Shown here: piece by piece, positions 16,274 through 24,141 of the stretch | How the letters are laid out: the number at the start of each line of letters is the position of its first letter | Numbering within the stretch: position 1 is the stretch's first letter | DNA from: a virus | Virus record (IMG/VR): IMGVR_UViG_3300046804_003852 | Span: 1 to 28,260 of that record | Length of the DNA: 28,260 bases | Reading direction: 5' to 3' (one strand) | Made by a program: the position numbers and the translations under genes | The notes under the pieces: generated by a model | Databases searched by the model: none | What the model was told of the DNA's origin: nothing | The model's input: the letters and a program-made list of their open reading frames with translations, nothing else

Positions 16274-17641
16274 TTACTTACGAATACCGGCCAATTTCTT
16301 AAAGCGGTTTGCCATGTCGGCTCCTTCGTTAAGAACTGCGGTTGTTGTCGGCTTGGTTGATGCGACTGGCTTGCTGGCTAATCCTTCAGTGATATTCTTG
16401 ACAGTTGTGGAAACTTGCTTTTTGGCTGTTTCTGCTGTCTTCTTTGCACTGCTATTTAGGGATTCTGCGAGCGTAGCGTAAACGAGTTTTGCTTCACGAA
16501 CCGACTTTGTGAGGTCAAATGACTCGATTATCTTCAACTTCTGTTCATTTGTGAAATTGCCCTGCTTGAACAGTTTGTTCGTGTAGAGCAGCTTCGAGTT
16601 GAGCAGGTTGATTTCATTGATCTGGTTCCGCAGATATGTTACAGCGCTGCGGTATTCTTCTAGTTCCTTCTTCAACGAAATGTTTTCTTGGATGACGGCT
16701 TCATTGGCTTCTTCTTTTTCGCCTTTTCCGTGGTCTTTTTGCCACTTCTTTAGGTCTTCGATGCCTTCGTCTGTTTTTCCTTCTTCTTCGGAAAGAAGCT
16801 CGTCGAGGTTGATTTCTTCCAATTCTTCAGCGGCTGGAGCAGCTGTTTCTGTTGGAGCGGCTTCTGTTGGAGCGGAAGTTTCTTCCATACCAACTTCATT
16901 CAGACCGTTTTCAAGTTCCTTTAGGATTTCATCCAAAGTAGATTCTTCGATTTCATCGCCTTCCTTGAGAGCGCCGCCTGGGGTGCTCATCGCGGTGGCT
17001 TGTTCTACTTCCTGACCCTTGTTATCGGTCTTTGGAGCCTTGTTGTGCATGTCCTTTACAGGACCGCCCTTTTGCTGTGTGCCAGCGCCATCGTAATTGT
17101 CAGAAGCCTTGCGGTCTGATGATACAGCTTTGCCACCTTCACCTGGAGTGGACAGCTTTGTGGCGTCCTTGACTTCCTGACCCTTGTTGTCGGTCTTGTG
17201 GCCTTTTGTTTTTGCACTGTAGTTTCCTGATGCTTTCTTTGCTTCCAAAGCCAAAGATTTTTCCACTGGATCAGGATTTCCAGATCCCAATGTTTGATAT
17301 TCTTCGATTTCTTCTTCGGCAACAGGAACTTCTTCTGCTGCTGGAGCAGGAGCGGCTTCTGGAGCAGGAGCGGCTTCTGGAGCAGGAGCGGCTTCTGGAG
17401 CAGGAGCGGTAGCTGCCATTGCGGCGGCATCCTGTGCGGCATCGGCGTGAGGAGCATCGGCAGCTGGCATTTCAGCAGCTTCTTCGGTGCCTTCTTCGGC
17501 CAATTCTTGAGCAAGCTTTTCAGAAAGCATGCTTTGTAGCTTTGAACCAAATTGCTCTTCAAGAGCAGCCTTGGCGTTTGATAGTGCAGTTGCGCGAACG
17601 GCTTTAGCGTCGGCAATTGCTTGTTTCAGTAGATCTGACAT
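16274..17641 (-). CDS. 22: Prohead core scaffold protein (T4 gp22-like), enlarged
   Basis: 455 residues against 269 in T4. gp22 forms the internal core on which the capsid assembles and is later degraded by gp21. The start MSDLLKQAIADAKAVRATAL and the C-terminal third match the family: an acidic coiled coil about 315-360, a stretch with FTNEQKLKIIESFDL comparable to the T4 ESQKEKVSALVEGMDY region, and an end MANRFKKLAGI comparable to T4 VASRF. The extra length is a low-complexity insert (60-275) with four APAPEA units, a duplicated 26-residue module (146-171 and 201-226, core KTDNKGQEV) and acidic Ala/Thr stretches. AAGGA lies before the ATG. It immediately precedes gp23, as in T4. Confidence 0.9.
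   Translation of the reverse strand: MSDLLKQAIADAKAVRATALSNAKAALEEQFGSKLQSMLSEKLAQELAEEGTEEAAEMPAADAPHADAAQDAAAMAATAPAPEAAPAPEAAPAPEAAPAPAAEEVPVAEEEIEEYQTLGSGNPDPVEKSLALEAKKASGNYSAKTKGHKTDNKGQEVKDATKLSTPGEGGKAVSSDRKASDNYDGAGTQQKGGPVKDMHNKAPKTDNKGQEVEQATAMSTPGGALKEGDEIEESTLDEILKELENGLNEVGMEETSAPTEAAPTETAAPAAEELEEINLDELLSEEEGKTDEGIEDLKKWQKDHGKGEKEEANEAVIQENISLKKELEEYRSAVTYLRNQINEINLLNSKLLYTNKLFKQGNFTNEQKLKIIESFDLTKSVREAKLVYATLAESLNSSAKKTAETAKKQVSTTVKNITEGLASKPVASTKPTTTAVLNEGADMANRFKKLAGIRK
16964..17206 (-). repeat. Duplicated KTDNKGQEV module inside gp22
   Basis: Residues 146-171 and 201-226 of the scaffold protein share the pattern KxxKTDNKGQEVxxATxxSTPG. The copies lie at 17129-17206 and 16964-17041 with a 29-residue spacer that includes ASDNYDGAGTQQKGG. 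The nine-residue core is identical. This points to an internal duplication. Confidence 0.8.
17341..17412 (-). repeat. 18-bp tandem repeat in gp22 (APAPEA units)
   Basis: The plus strand carries CTGGAGCAGGAGCGGCTT three times in a row from 17341, with a fourth copy diverging in its last bases. Each unit encodes six residues of an Ala-Pro-Glu linker. The near-identical DNA suggests recent expansion and possible copy-number variation between isolates. Confidence 0.85.
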
Positions 17642-17664
17642 AATAGTTTTATCCTTTTGTTGAT

Positions 17665-17722
17665 GAAACTATTAAGAGTTTCAAGAAATTGTTTTATCCG
17701 ACTTCGCACCAAAGAATGGTGC
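17665..17722 (-). other. Two small hairpins in the gp22 leader
   Basis: The 139-base gap upstream of gp22 holds two inverted repeats: GAAACT/AGTTTC (17665-17682) and GCACCA/TGGTGC around AAGAA (17706-17722). Upstream of them lies an AT-rich stretch, ATATATTTATTTATTATAA on the minus strand, that resembles the ATATTTATA elements. The gap may be a leader controlling the strongly expressed 22-23 pair. No T-run follows either stem, so they are not typical terminators. Confidence 0.4.
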
Positions 17723-17780
17723 ATTTTATAATAAATAAATATATATGTATTTACGAAAAATACAAAATATTTTATATATT

Positions 17781-18239
17781 TCAGTGATTTACAATTTTGC
17801 TGATTGCAGCTTGGCCTTCTTGAAGATCTTTCACTTCGTAATAGCGTTCAAGCATATGTCCAATGTCTTCGTAGGTAGCCTGCATTCTTTGTTCAAGAAT
17901 ATGTGCTTCCTTGGCAAGTTTTGAAAACTCTGCCATTGATTTTTCCATGACCGCGCAATTCTTTCTTACAGTCTGCTCGTCGAACCATGCCTTTTCATCC
18001 AAAGCGGCTTTTTCAGTTTCATGCAGAGCAAGTTCCTTTGCTTCCTTCACAATCTCATTAAGCTTGTGAGATATTTCCATCAGACTTGTTTCACGATGCA
18101 GATGTCTGCCATATTCATTATAGCAGCCTATGTTTTCCAATGCTGCCTTCTTTACTTCGGATGTCCATTCCTTTTTTGGCTCTGCGGCTTGAGCCACTGC
18201 AATGTTTTCGATAAGAGGTCTTAGTTTTAATGTATTCAT
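17781..18239 (-). CDS. Unassigned helical protein with propeptide-like start
   Basis: 152 residues when started at MNTLKLRPLIENI. A longer frame begins at 18281, but its first 14 residues overlap the upstream gene by 32 bases. The internal ATG at 18239, ten bases after the upstream stop, is preferred. The start LKLRPLIENIAVAQAAEP resembles the capsid-targeting-like helices of the neighbouring genes. The rest is Glu/Lys-rich and predicted helical, including MEISHKLNEIVKEAKELAL and a second helix with EFSKLAKEAHILEQRM; it ends SKIVNH. It lies upstream of gp22 and downstream of another head-block gene. A minor prohead core or internal protein is plausible; the function is unknown. Confidence 0.65.
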   Translation of the reverse strand: MNTLKLRPLIENIAVAQAAEPKKEWTSEVKKAALENIGCYNEYGRHLHRETSLMEISHKLNEIVKEAKELALHETEKAALDEKAWFDEQTVRKNCAVMEKSMAEFSKLAKEAHILEQRMQATYEDIGHMLERYYEVKDLQEGQAAISKIVNH

Positions 18240-18249
18240 AAGTTTTTTA

Positions 18250-18933
18250 TTAAGCTGATGGTTTTTCTGCTTCCGCGCCACCGCCTGCTTGTTTTGTGGC
18301 CATTGTTTTCATCGATGCAATTAGATTGGCCATTCCAGGCAAAGTTTTTGCTTGGGCATTGTCTATTTCAAATGACTCGACATCATTAACAGTTTTTATG
18401 TTTAATTTCTGAACCATTTCAGATGCAAGTGCATCAATGGTATTTGTCTTGAATGCCTGATTCAGCAGTTTTCCAAGAAGGAATTGTACTCCAGAACCAG
18501 ATTTCAGTTTTATATAAGATTGTTTTTCAAGCTCTTCTTCGGCTTGATCCTTTTCAGCCTTTGCCTTTTCTAATTCGGCTTTTGCCTTGGTGGCATCAGC
18601 CTGTGCTTTTTCGGCATTTTCTTCTCCACCATCAGATGGGGTTTCAGTGTCAGCAGCTTTCTTTTCATCACCACCTGCGGCAGCTTTGTCATCCGTTGGA
18701 GCTTTTTCTGGTTTGTTTTCATCTGGGGTAGAGGCATTTTTTTCTGGACCGCCGCTCAACAAATCATCAACTGGATCTTTTTCTCCGCCTTTTTCGTTGG
18801 CTTCCATCTTAACCATGTTCTTTGACTCATACAACTTCTTCCAATTGACATCAACAACACGACCTTCGTTTGCTTTGCTTGCAATTTCGGATATAAGCTG
18901 CTTGAGAAGAGGATTGGTAATTTTGTTGTTCAT
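18250..18933 (-). CDS. Acidic low-complexity head-block protein
   Basis: 227 residues. It starts with a helix, NPLLKQLISEIAS, followed by a basic/aromatic segment (VDVNWKKLYESK). Residues about 48-150 are Lys/Glu/Ala/Asp-rich low complexity ending in a charged coiled coil (KAKAELEKAKAEKDQAEEEL). A compact C-terminal part has GVQFLLGKLLNQAF and TLPGMANLIASMKTM. No enzyme motif was recognised. Location in the 21-22 interval, acidic scaffold-like composition and the LISE site suggest a prohead core component comparable in role, not in sequence, to T4 gp67/gp68. An ATATTTATA element lies four bases before the start. Confidence 0.65.
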   Translation of the reverse strand: MNNKITNPLLKQLISEIASKANEGRVVDVNWKKLYESKNMVKMEANEKGGEKDPVDDLLSGGPEKNASTPDENKPEKAPTDDKAAAGGDEKKAADTETPSDGGEENAEKAQADATKAKAELEKAKAEKDQAEEELEKQSYIKLKSGSGVQFLLGKLLNQAFKTNTIDALASEMVQKLNIKTVNDVESFEIDNAQAKTLPGMANLIASMKTMATKQAGGGAEAEKPSA

Positions 18934-18937
18934 ATCT

Positions 18938-18946
18938 TATAAATAT
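18938..18946 (-). promoter_or_regulatory. ATATTTATA element upstream of the acidic head-block gene
   Basis: On the minus strand ATATTTATA is followed by AGAT and the ATG at 18933. The spacing of four bases equals that at gp13. Being so close to the start codon, it would need a leaderless transcript if it were a -10 box, so a translational or other role is also possible. Confidence 0.4.
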
Positions 18947-18966
18947 ATACGTCTTATTATAAAATG

Positions 18967-19149
18967 TTATTTCATGATACTCTTTACCAATTCGCTTAAC
19001 TTCATTGATTCTTCAACTTCTTCGTGTTTTGCATCAGGAACATTTGCGTGTAAAGCGGCGAGATATTTGCTGACTGGTCCTTTTGTACATCCAACCTTTT
19101 TGCCAGTATCTGCTTTATATACACATTTTCCTTTTGCTTTATATGGCAT
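18967..19149 (-). CDS. Small basic protein with C-terminal MKLSELVKSIMK
   Basis: 60 residues. The N-terminal 40 residues are basic and hold Cys9 and Cys21 in KGKCVYKADTGKKVGCTKG, then VSKYLAALHANV. I recall small phage proteins of this type in other genomes, without known function. The last 12 residues, MKLSELVKSIMK, copy the propeptide-like helix seen at the N-termini of neighbouring proteins. The gene begins five bases after the gp21 stop. A small prohead or DNA-binding internal protein is possible. Confidence 0.65.
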   Translation of the reverse strand: MPYKAKGKCVYKADTGKKVGCTKGPVSKYLAALHANVPDAKHEEVEESMKLSELVKSIMK

Positions 19150-19154
19150 AAATG

Positions 19155-19787
19155 TTAGCGAACTTCGGACAAGATATCACGAATGATGTTTTCAATCTTA
19201 AGATATTTGTTGATGTCTTTTGGATCAACTGAAGCGATGACCTTGCCATGATTGACACCTTCACTGAGTGTTGATGGAGCCATATAAGCACCACGAGTTG
19301 ATGGTGAAGATACAAGATCAAAGCAAAGCAGTTCAAAGTCATCTTGAACTTCTACTGTATTTTCATTCATTTGGCGAACACTTCCAAGACCACGGCTGCT
19401 GATTCCAATTCGAATATTATTCTTGATAAGATCACGAGCAATATTTCCAGATGGAGTGGTCAGAAGTTCAATTGTACCAACAACGGTATCACCTTCCCAA
19501 TGACATTCCGTAACATTATGGCATACATTTTTTAGATTAATGACAGAACTATCTGGATGATCAAGTTCTCCAAGTGCACGACGTTCCTTGATTACTTGTT
19601 GGTATTTTTCAACTTCACGTGCAAGAACTTCTCTTGGATATACACGACCATTGTGATTCTTTTCTCCCGCTTTCTGCAATGGTCCCTTTAGAACCAATGG
19701 AGCATTTGGATTTGCAGCACGTGCTTCGCTCAAAATCTGTGGAGTGATGTCAAATGGAATAAAATCGACTAGTAGTTGCTTGCTCAT
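19155..19787 (-). CDS. 21: Prohead core maturation protease (T4 gp21-like)
   Basis: 210 residues, matching T4 gp21 (212). This serine protease digests the scaffold and trims capsid proteins after Leu/Ile-x-Glu type sites before DNA packaging. Visible motifs: GPLQKAGEKNHNGRVYP near residue 35-51; catalytic His77 in GELDHPD; the Ser motif GISSRGLGS with nucleophile Ser130 or Ser131. The end KYLKIENIIRDILSEVR is helical and contains sites that could allow self-cleavage. AGGGA lies before the ATG. In T4 the order is 21-22-23; here three small genes separate 21 from 22. Confidence 0.93.
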   Translation of the reverse strand: MSKQLLVDFIPFDITPQILSEARAANPNAPLVLKGPLQKAGEKNHNGRVYPREVLAREVEKYQQVIKERRALGELDHPDSSVINLKNVCHNVTECHWEGDTVVGTIELLTTPSGNIARDLIKNNIRIGISSRGLGSVRQMNENTVEVQDDFELLCFDLVSSPSTRGAYMAPSTLSEGVNHGKVIASVDPKDINKYLKIENIIRDILSEVR

Positions 19788-19792
19788 ATATG

Positions 19793-20311
19793 TTATCCCT
19801 GTGGTAGTATGTTTCTTTTGGTATTTCCCGTGGACTGTGGTTCAAGTCCACCTGTTGTACCAGTTGATGAAACAGGCTTTGCGCTGTCATCAACCTGAAT
19901 GACTGAATCATCAAGATAATATTCGCTCTCTGATGCTTGACCTTCCTTGCCAGTGAAAACAATATAATATTTATCCTTCATATAGCGAACATCAATTCCA
20001 AGAACAAGAATTCCATATTCCTTTTCAATTTGGCCGACTGACCCTTTTGAAGCCTTCACGCTGACATTTTTCTTCAGAAAACTTTTATTCAAATCGTCAA
20101 CAAGCTTCTTTACTGATGCATCTTCTTGTTTTTCCAAATCAAGCTTGAAATTCTTGAACAAGTTCGATATATCAATCATCTTTGCATTCGGAGTTGCTGG
20201 AGGAGGTGTCGTTGTAGGAGAACGGCCCGGAGACATGGATCCAGCAGAAGATGGATTATTTCCCCAAGTATCTTCACTTATCAATTGTTTTGCTAAATCG
20301 GATAGTTTCAT
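19793..20311 (-). CDS. Unassigned protein with capsid-targeting-like N-terminus
   Basis: 172 residues. It opens MKLSDLAKQLISEDTW, the clearest propeptide-like start in the window, then a Pro/Ser/Thr linker (about 17-42). The central domain (44-140) contains MIDISNLFKNFKLDLEKQ, ASVKKLVDDLNKSFLKKNVS and a beta-rich part EYGILVLGIDVRYMKDKYY. The tail is Ser/Thr/Gly-rich. No family recognised. If gp21 cut after LISE, about 159 residues would remain inside the head. GGGA lies upstream of the ATG, and the gene ends five bases before gp21. Confidence 0.7.
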   Translation of the reverse strand: MKLSDLAKQLISEDTWGNNPSSAGSMSPGRSPTTTPPPATPNAKMIDISNLFKNFKLDLEKQEDASVKKLVDDLNKSFLKKNVSVKASKGSVGQIEKEYGILVLGIDVRYMKDKYYIVFTGKEGQASESEYYLDDSVIQVDDSAKPVSSTGTTGGLEPQSTGNTKRNILPQG

Positions 20312-20315
20312 AGAT

Positions 20316-20966
20316 TTATTTTCCCATCTTGTTGATTCTTTTTGCGATTTCTTTCAAACGGGCATGTATTTCCATCATGTCTCCTTTTGTGCGCTTCCAA
20401 AGATTATCACTGTTATACCCACATTCGGTTTTCAATCTCTCGCAAATTCCAACCAGATATTCTACTTCACGCAGCATTTTCTTTGCTTCCATCAAGCCAT
20501 ATGATACTTTGGCGTGATTTTTCATCATGTCGCTTTCTTTGAAATTGCGATAACGACTGCGAGCTTCGTTCACCATTTCACGGTAACGCTGTACCTCCGT
20601 TCCGCACTTATCGCAGTGCAATACACCGTGCATATCATCTTGAGGACCAGTTTCTTTATATGTACCTTTTTTGCACTTTTCACATTTTTTACCTGTCATA
20701 TCCACTGACTCGTTTTCCATGACTGCACCACGGCGAATCATTGGCAATCTTTCATTTTCATCGACCCCTTCACCGACTGTTGTGTCGTCTGTGTCTTCTT
20801 TACCAACAACTTTACCGCCCGGCATGCTGCGTTCGGCTGATTTCTTTTTGCTTCTATGACCACGAAAAGCGGCTGGAGTTTGATAACCCTGCACAGCACC
20901 AGTTGCTGTCATTTCTTCTATGACTTCTTCTACAAGTTCGTGGATTATTTGCTTGGCGTCTTTCAT
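20316..20966 (-). CDS. Zinc-ribbon head-block protein
   Basis: 216 residues. It starts with an acidic helix, MKDAKQIIHELVEEVIEEM, then ATGAVQGYQTPAAFRGHRSK, a phrase I recall from proteins of other phages. Four cysteines form a zinc-ribbon pattern: CEKC (95-98) and CDKC (118-121). The C-terminal third is helical and basic (MKNHAKVSYGLMEAKKMLRE, KEIAKRINKMGK). It overlaps neither neighbour and lies between the 99- and 172-residue genes. DNA or protein binding in the prohead is plausible; no function is known to me. Confidence 0.65.
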   Translation of the reverse strand: MKDAKQIIHELVEEVIEEMTATGAVQGYQTPAAFRGHRSKKKSAERSMPGGKVVGKEDTDDTTVGEGVDENERLPMIRRGAVMENESVDMTGKKCEKCKKGTYKETGPQDDMHGVLHCDKCGTEVQRYREMVNEARSRYRNFKESDMMKNHAKVSYGLMEAKKMLREVEYLVGICERLKTECGYNSDNLWKRTKGDMMEIHARLKEIAKRINKMGK

Positions 20967-20971
20967 TGATC

Positions 20972-21271
20972 TTATTTTGCTTCGCCCGGAGCGTGTCCAA
21001 ATTGATCTTTATAATACCAATAAGCTGTGCCCCAGTGGTCTTCGTCATAGTTGAGACGCCAATTTGCTTGTTTTTTTGCTCTTGTTGGATCGTTTGGATA
21101 AATCAATTTTCCATAATCATGAGCGTTTTGAACAACTTGTTTTTCGAATTCTTCTTTTGACATATCATCGCGCATACCATTGATAAACATGGTCTTGTTG
21201 AAGATGGTTTCTTCTTCGTTTATTTGTTCAATGGTTTCTCTGATAAGTTGTTTTAGTTCGCTGCGTTTCAT
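20972..21271 (-). CDS. Small protein with LKQLIRE start
   Basis: 99 residues. The start MKRSELKQLIRETIEQINEE is an amphipathic helix of the shared type. The rest includes MRDDMSKEEFEKQVVQNA and an aromatic end, DEDHWGTAYWYYKDQFG. Its ATG overlaps the TGA stop of the upstream gene as ATGA, which implies translational coupling. No family recognised. Confidence 0.65.
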   Translation of the reverse strand: MKRSELKQLIRETIEQINEEETIFNKTMFINGMRDDMSKEEFEKQVVQNAHDYGKLIYPNDPTRAKKQANWRLNYDEDHWGTAYWYYKDQFGHAPGEAK

Positions 21272-22140
21272 ATGTTTTTTAGTTCTTTGATTAATTCATA
21301 ACTCAACATAAGTGCCATAATTTGGTTTTCCTTGACCAATGTGCCTTTGGTGATCTTGTCCAATTGGTTGAGTGTTTCATCAATCTTGATCTTTACAACG
21401 TCGTTATTAACTTTGTTCTTTAGTTCACCGATTTCTTTACGAACAACCGGAACTTCCTCGTTGATATATTGACGCAGTGAATTTGTATTGCTTACATTGT
21501 TGATATATTCACGAATAAGAATCTTCTGCTTTTCGTCCAATCCCTTGTATTTTTCGTTGAATGAATCAACAAGAAGCTTATAAGCAAGCAAACGAACATC
21601 TTCATTCTGCTGCTGATATATCTTGACAAGATCTTTCTTTTCTTCTTCTGTTACAATTCTTGTCGGCGTCTTTGTGGCAACAATACTTTCAACGATGCAA
21701 CTTCTGGCTTTGAATATTTCACGAGGATCACAAGCAACAGTATTTACACTTTCTTCAAAAACCTTGTATATACTTGCCATCAATTTATAGTTTGAAATGT
21801 TGCCTTTCAAAAAGTCTTCGATTGGATAACTTTCTCCAATCTCCTTGATCAAATTATATTTTTGTACATTTAACTTTTTTTCATCAAGCTTTTTTCTTGT
21901 ACGAACAATTGTATCAAGCAGTCTGTCGGCAGATGTTGCGTCTTTTGCTTTTTCTTCCATTATTATACGATACAATCTGTTTTCTTGACCAAGCTCCGTG
22001 GACTCGGAGAAGTATGTACGCAAAATGTTATTTGCTTTTGAGTCCTCTCGTCCATTAAGAATATCTGCGGTAACTTGGCGCACCAACAGTTCAAATAGTA
22101 TACCCGCATTCTTATATTTAGAGTGTTTCAGCTTCTTCAT
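21268..22140 (-). CDS. Unassigned helical protein downstream of portal
   Basis: 290 residues. Starts MKKLKHSKYKNAGILFELLV, then a mostly helical protein with RTRKKLDEKKLNVQKYNLIK, a middle part DPREIFKARSCIVESIV and a C-terminal coiled coil (VPVVRKEIGELKNKVNN). I believe similar proteins sit next to the portal gene in other environmental T4-like phages, but no function is known to me. It lies directly after the portal and is coupled by ATGA to the next gene. An ATATTTATA element stands 14 bases before the start. A portal-associated or core-initiation role is a guess from position. Confidence 0.65.
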   Translation of the reverse strand: MKKLKHSKYKNAGILFELLVRQVTADILNGREDSKANNILRTYFSESTELGQENRLYRIIMEEKAKDATSADRLLDTIVRTRKKLDEKKLNVQKYNLIKEIGESYPIEDFLKGNISNYKLMASIYKVFEESVNTVACDPREIFKARSCIVESIVATKTPTRIVTEEEKKDLVKIYQQQNEDVRLLAYKLLVDSFNEKYKGLDEKQKILIREYINNVSNTNSLRQYINEEVPVVRKEIGELKNKVNNDVVKIKIDETLNQLDKITKGTLVKENQIMALMLSYELIKELKNI

Positions 22141-22154
22141 ACAATTTTGTTATT

Positions 22155-22163
22155 TATAAATAT
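22155..22163 (-). promoter_or_regulatory. ATATTTATA element upstream of the 290-residue gene
   Basis: On the minus strand the site reads ATATTTATAAATA, 14 bases before the ATG at 22140. The right half also gives TATAAATA in the direction of the genes, which equals the T4 late-promoter -10 consensus. Of the minus-strand copies this is the only one with that exact match in the gene direction. Confidence 0.5.
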
Positions 22164-22189
22164 GATCTTGGATGATAAAAACTCGTATT

Positions 22190-24112
22190 TTAGAGCGGTT
22201 TATCGTCTTGTATGAGATTTGACTCATCCAATATAGATTTTTCCTCGGTTATTACCTTTTTTTGCTTATTATTATATCTCGTCTTTAATGAAGCGGTAAT
22301 GTTTTTTAGATCTTCATCAAGACCGATTGGAGAACCTTTGTATATATGACGAGTCCTACGTTCAGTTTTAGATTTTTCCTTGTTTTCCTTGTTTCCAAGA
22401 GGATCCTCGCCAAAGTTTTTCGTATGCGGTGATGTATATTCTTCTTTTTTTCCTTCCTGTGAAGGTCTGATACCACGAGCTCTTTCTTCTCTTGTTTCTT
22501 CTTCGAGTGTATCCAAGTCTATATTCTTATCTTCTTCGAGAGGAGGTAATCCACCACCAGCCTCTTCTCCACCACCAGCTTCTGCTCCACCACCAGCTTC
22601 TGCTCCGCCAGCTTCTCCACCTCCACCTCCACCACTTTCTCCACCGCCTCCTCCCGTAAGAGCGGGATCACTGCCCTCATCAGTGATCTGTTGCATTCTC
22701 CATTCTTCTTTTTTATCACCAATAACATCCTTTTGCAATTCTTCTATGTTATCAGTGGACATATTGAACACATTATTGTACAGCCATTTTTTGCTGAACA
22801 TATTGCTTTCAATCATATCTGAAGCTAGGCTGATCTTACTCTGCCAGATTTCCAACTTTTCTTGTTCAAAGATGGTGGAAGGATTGCTCAATTCAAGTTC
22901 AAAATCAACAAGCGATGCGTCCTGATATCCTTGTACATACAAGTGAACAATGGCGATCTTGGTAAGTTCCGAAATAAGAATGCGCTGAATACGACCAATG
23001 GTACGAGCAAAACGAACATCTTCTGCTGCCAATGTGGCCTTGCCAGAAATACCTTCTTCATAACCCAAGAATGCCTTTGGAATCTTGAGTGCAGCCATCA
23101 TCTTGTTGCGCACATATTCAAGATCTTCAATGCCAGTGAATTCCATGCCCGGCAATGTATCAATCTTTGTTCCACTGTCACTGCCACGAACTGGAAGATA
23201 AAAATCCTCAACCATGTTGTTCAGATTGAAACGTAGGTTATAATCACCTGTCTTTTCGTCGATATATGGAACCTTCTTCACCTGACTGATGATTTTTGCC
23301 ATTGCAGCATCAATGTCTGCGGGAGGAATGTTTCCAACATCAATGGAGAATATTCTTTTTTCTGGCGCACGCATGATGCGATGAATTAACATGGCATCTT
23401 CCATCAAACTCAATTGTTTCCAAACACGGCGTGCTGGTTCAATCATCGATTTTCCATATGGTAGGAAATTGCTATCGCTCAATAGTCTGAAGTGTGCAAT
23501 TTCAAAATTCTCATATTCCATTCCGCCGCCCATTCCATCGTGCTGATACTTGACATAATTCAAGTTTTTTGGATCACTGCCTTCAATACGAGTGATTTCG
23601 TATGGGCTGATGGGATGAACAAGATATACACCATATTCTGGAGAGATTTCCATGCGCAAAAAGAAATCTCCATATTTGCACATGTTTCGTGTCCAACTCC
23701 ACATGTTGAACTCTACGTTCAAAATGTCATAAAACAAATTGTGCAATATGCGCTTGATGTTTTCATTCTTGGAATTGATTGTAAGAACATTACCAAATTC
23801 ACTTGGTACAAGACACTCATCGCTATAGATATCAAGGGCAGAAGCAATGATAGGATCCATATCCATAACGTCGTAATCTCTGAACAACTCAAGACGGCTG
23901 GCCTGATAAGCCATGCTTAAATCGCGGTTGTGTAGATTGTATGTTGAACTTCTTAAACGATTGAAACGATCACGCAAGCTGTTTCTGTCCGTCGCGTATT
24001 GTATTTCATCGGTATCAACAATCTTGATTTTCTTGCCGCCCACATTACGGACAATAACGTCCGTGGAGAACATCTTTTTTAGTCTGCTGAATAAATCTCT
24101 TTGATCTGCCAT
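22190..24112 (-). CDS. 20: Portal protein (T4 gp20-like)
   Basis: 640 residues against 524 in T4. Forms the dodecameric ring at the head vertex through which DNA enters. Recognisable parts: SSTYNLHNRDLSMAYQASRL, IIASALDIYSDECLVPSE, NMCKYGDFFLRMEISPEYGV, MIEPARRVWKQLSLMEDAML, and IPKAFLGYEEGISGKATL with ARTIGRIQRILISEL, all usual for T4-type portals. After about residue 475 there is a Gly/Glu/Ala linker and a charged tail of about 110 residues ending DDKPL, which T4 lacks. The gene lies directly after terminase, where T4 has the sheath and tube genes. An ATATTTATA element lies 29 bases before the ATG; no Shine-Dalgarno sequence is visible. Confidence 0.93.
   Translation of the reverse strand: MADQRDLFSRLKKMFSTDVIVRNVGGKKIKIVDTDEIQYATDRNSLRDRFNRLRSSTYNLHNRDLSMAYQASRLELFRDYDVMDMDPIIASALDIYSDECLVPSEFGNVLTINSKNENIKRILHNLFYDILNVEFNMWSWTRNMCKYGDFFLRMEISPEYGVYLVHPISPYEITRIEGSDPKNLNYVKYQHDGMGGGMEYENFEIAHFRLLSDSNFLPYGKSMIEPARRVWKQLSLMEDAMLIHRIMRAPEKRIFSIDVGNIPPADIDAAMAKIISQVKKVPYIDEKTGDYNLRFNLNNMVEDFYLPVRGSDSGTKIDTLPGMEFTGIEDLEYVRNKMMAALKIPKAFLGYEEGISGKATLAAEDVRFARTIGRIQRILISELTKIAIVHLYVQGYQDASLVDFELELSNPSTIFEQEKLEIWQSKISLASDMIESNMFSKKWLYNNVFNMSTDNIEELQKDVIGDKKEEWRMQQITDEGSDPALTGGGGGESGGGGGGEAGGAEAGGGAEAGGGEEAGGGLPPLEEDKNIDLDTLEEETREERARGIRPSQEGKKEEYTSPHTKNFGEDPLGNKENKEKSKTERRTRHIYKGSPIGLDEDLKNITASLKTRYNNKQKKVITEEKSILDESNLIQDDKPL
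22540..22667 (-). repeat. Gly/Ala/Glu-rich linker in the portal gene
   Basis: A short-unit repeat, GGGGG...GGAEAGGGAEAGGGEEAGG in protein terms, separates the portal core from a charged tail. At DNA level it is made of repeated CCACCAGCTTCTGCT-like units on the plus strand, so slippage could change its length. Confidence 0.75.
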
Positions 24113-24141
24113 AAGTATTGTATATATATGAGCGTCTACTA

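Noticed and set aside
17056-17616. Second minus-strand frame of 186 residues inside gp22
   Set aside because: Gln/Leu/Lys-rich shadow produced by the Ala-Pro-Glu repeats; the gp22 frame has family similarity at both ends.
18240-18281. Upstream start for the 152-residue head-block gene
   Set aside because: It would overlap the preceding gene by 32 bases and add MARKQKNHQLNKKL before a better-placed ATG with the shared helix motif.
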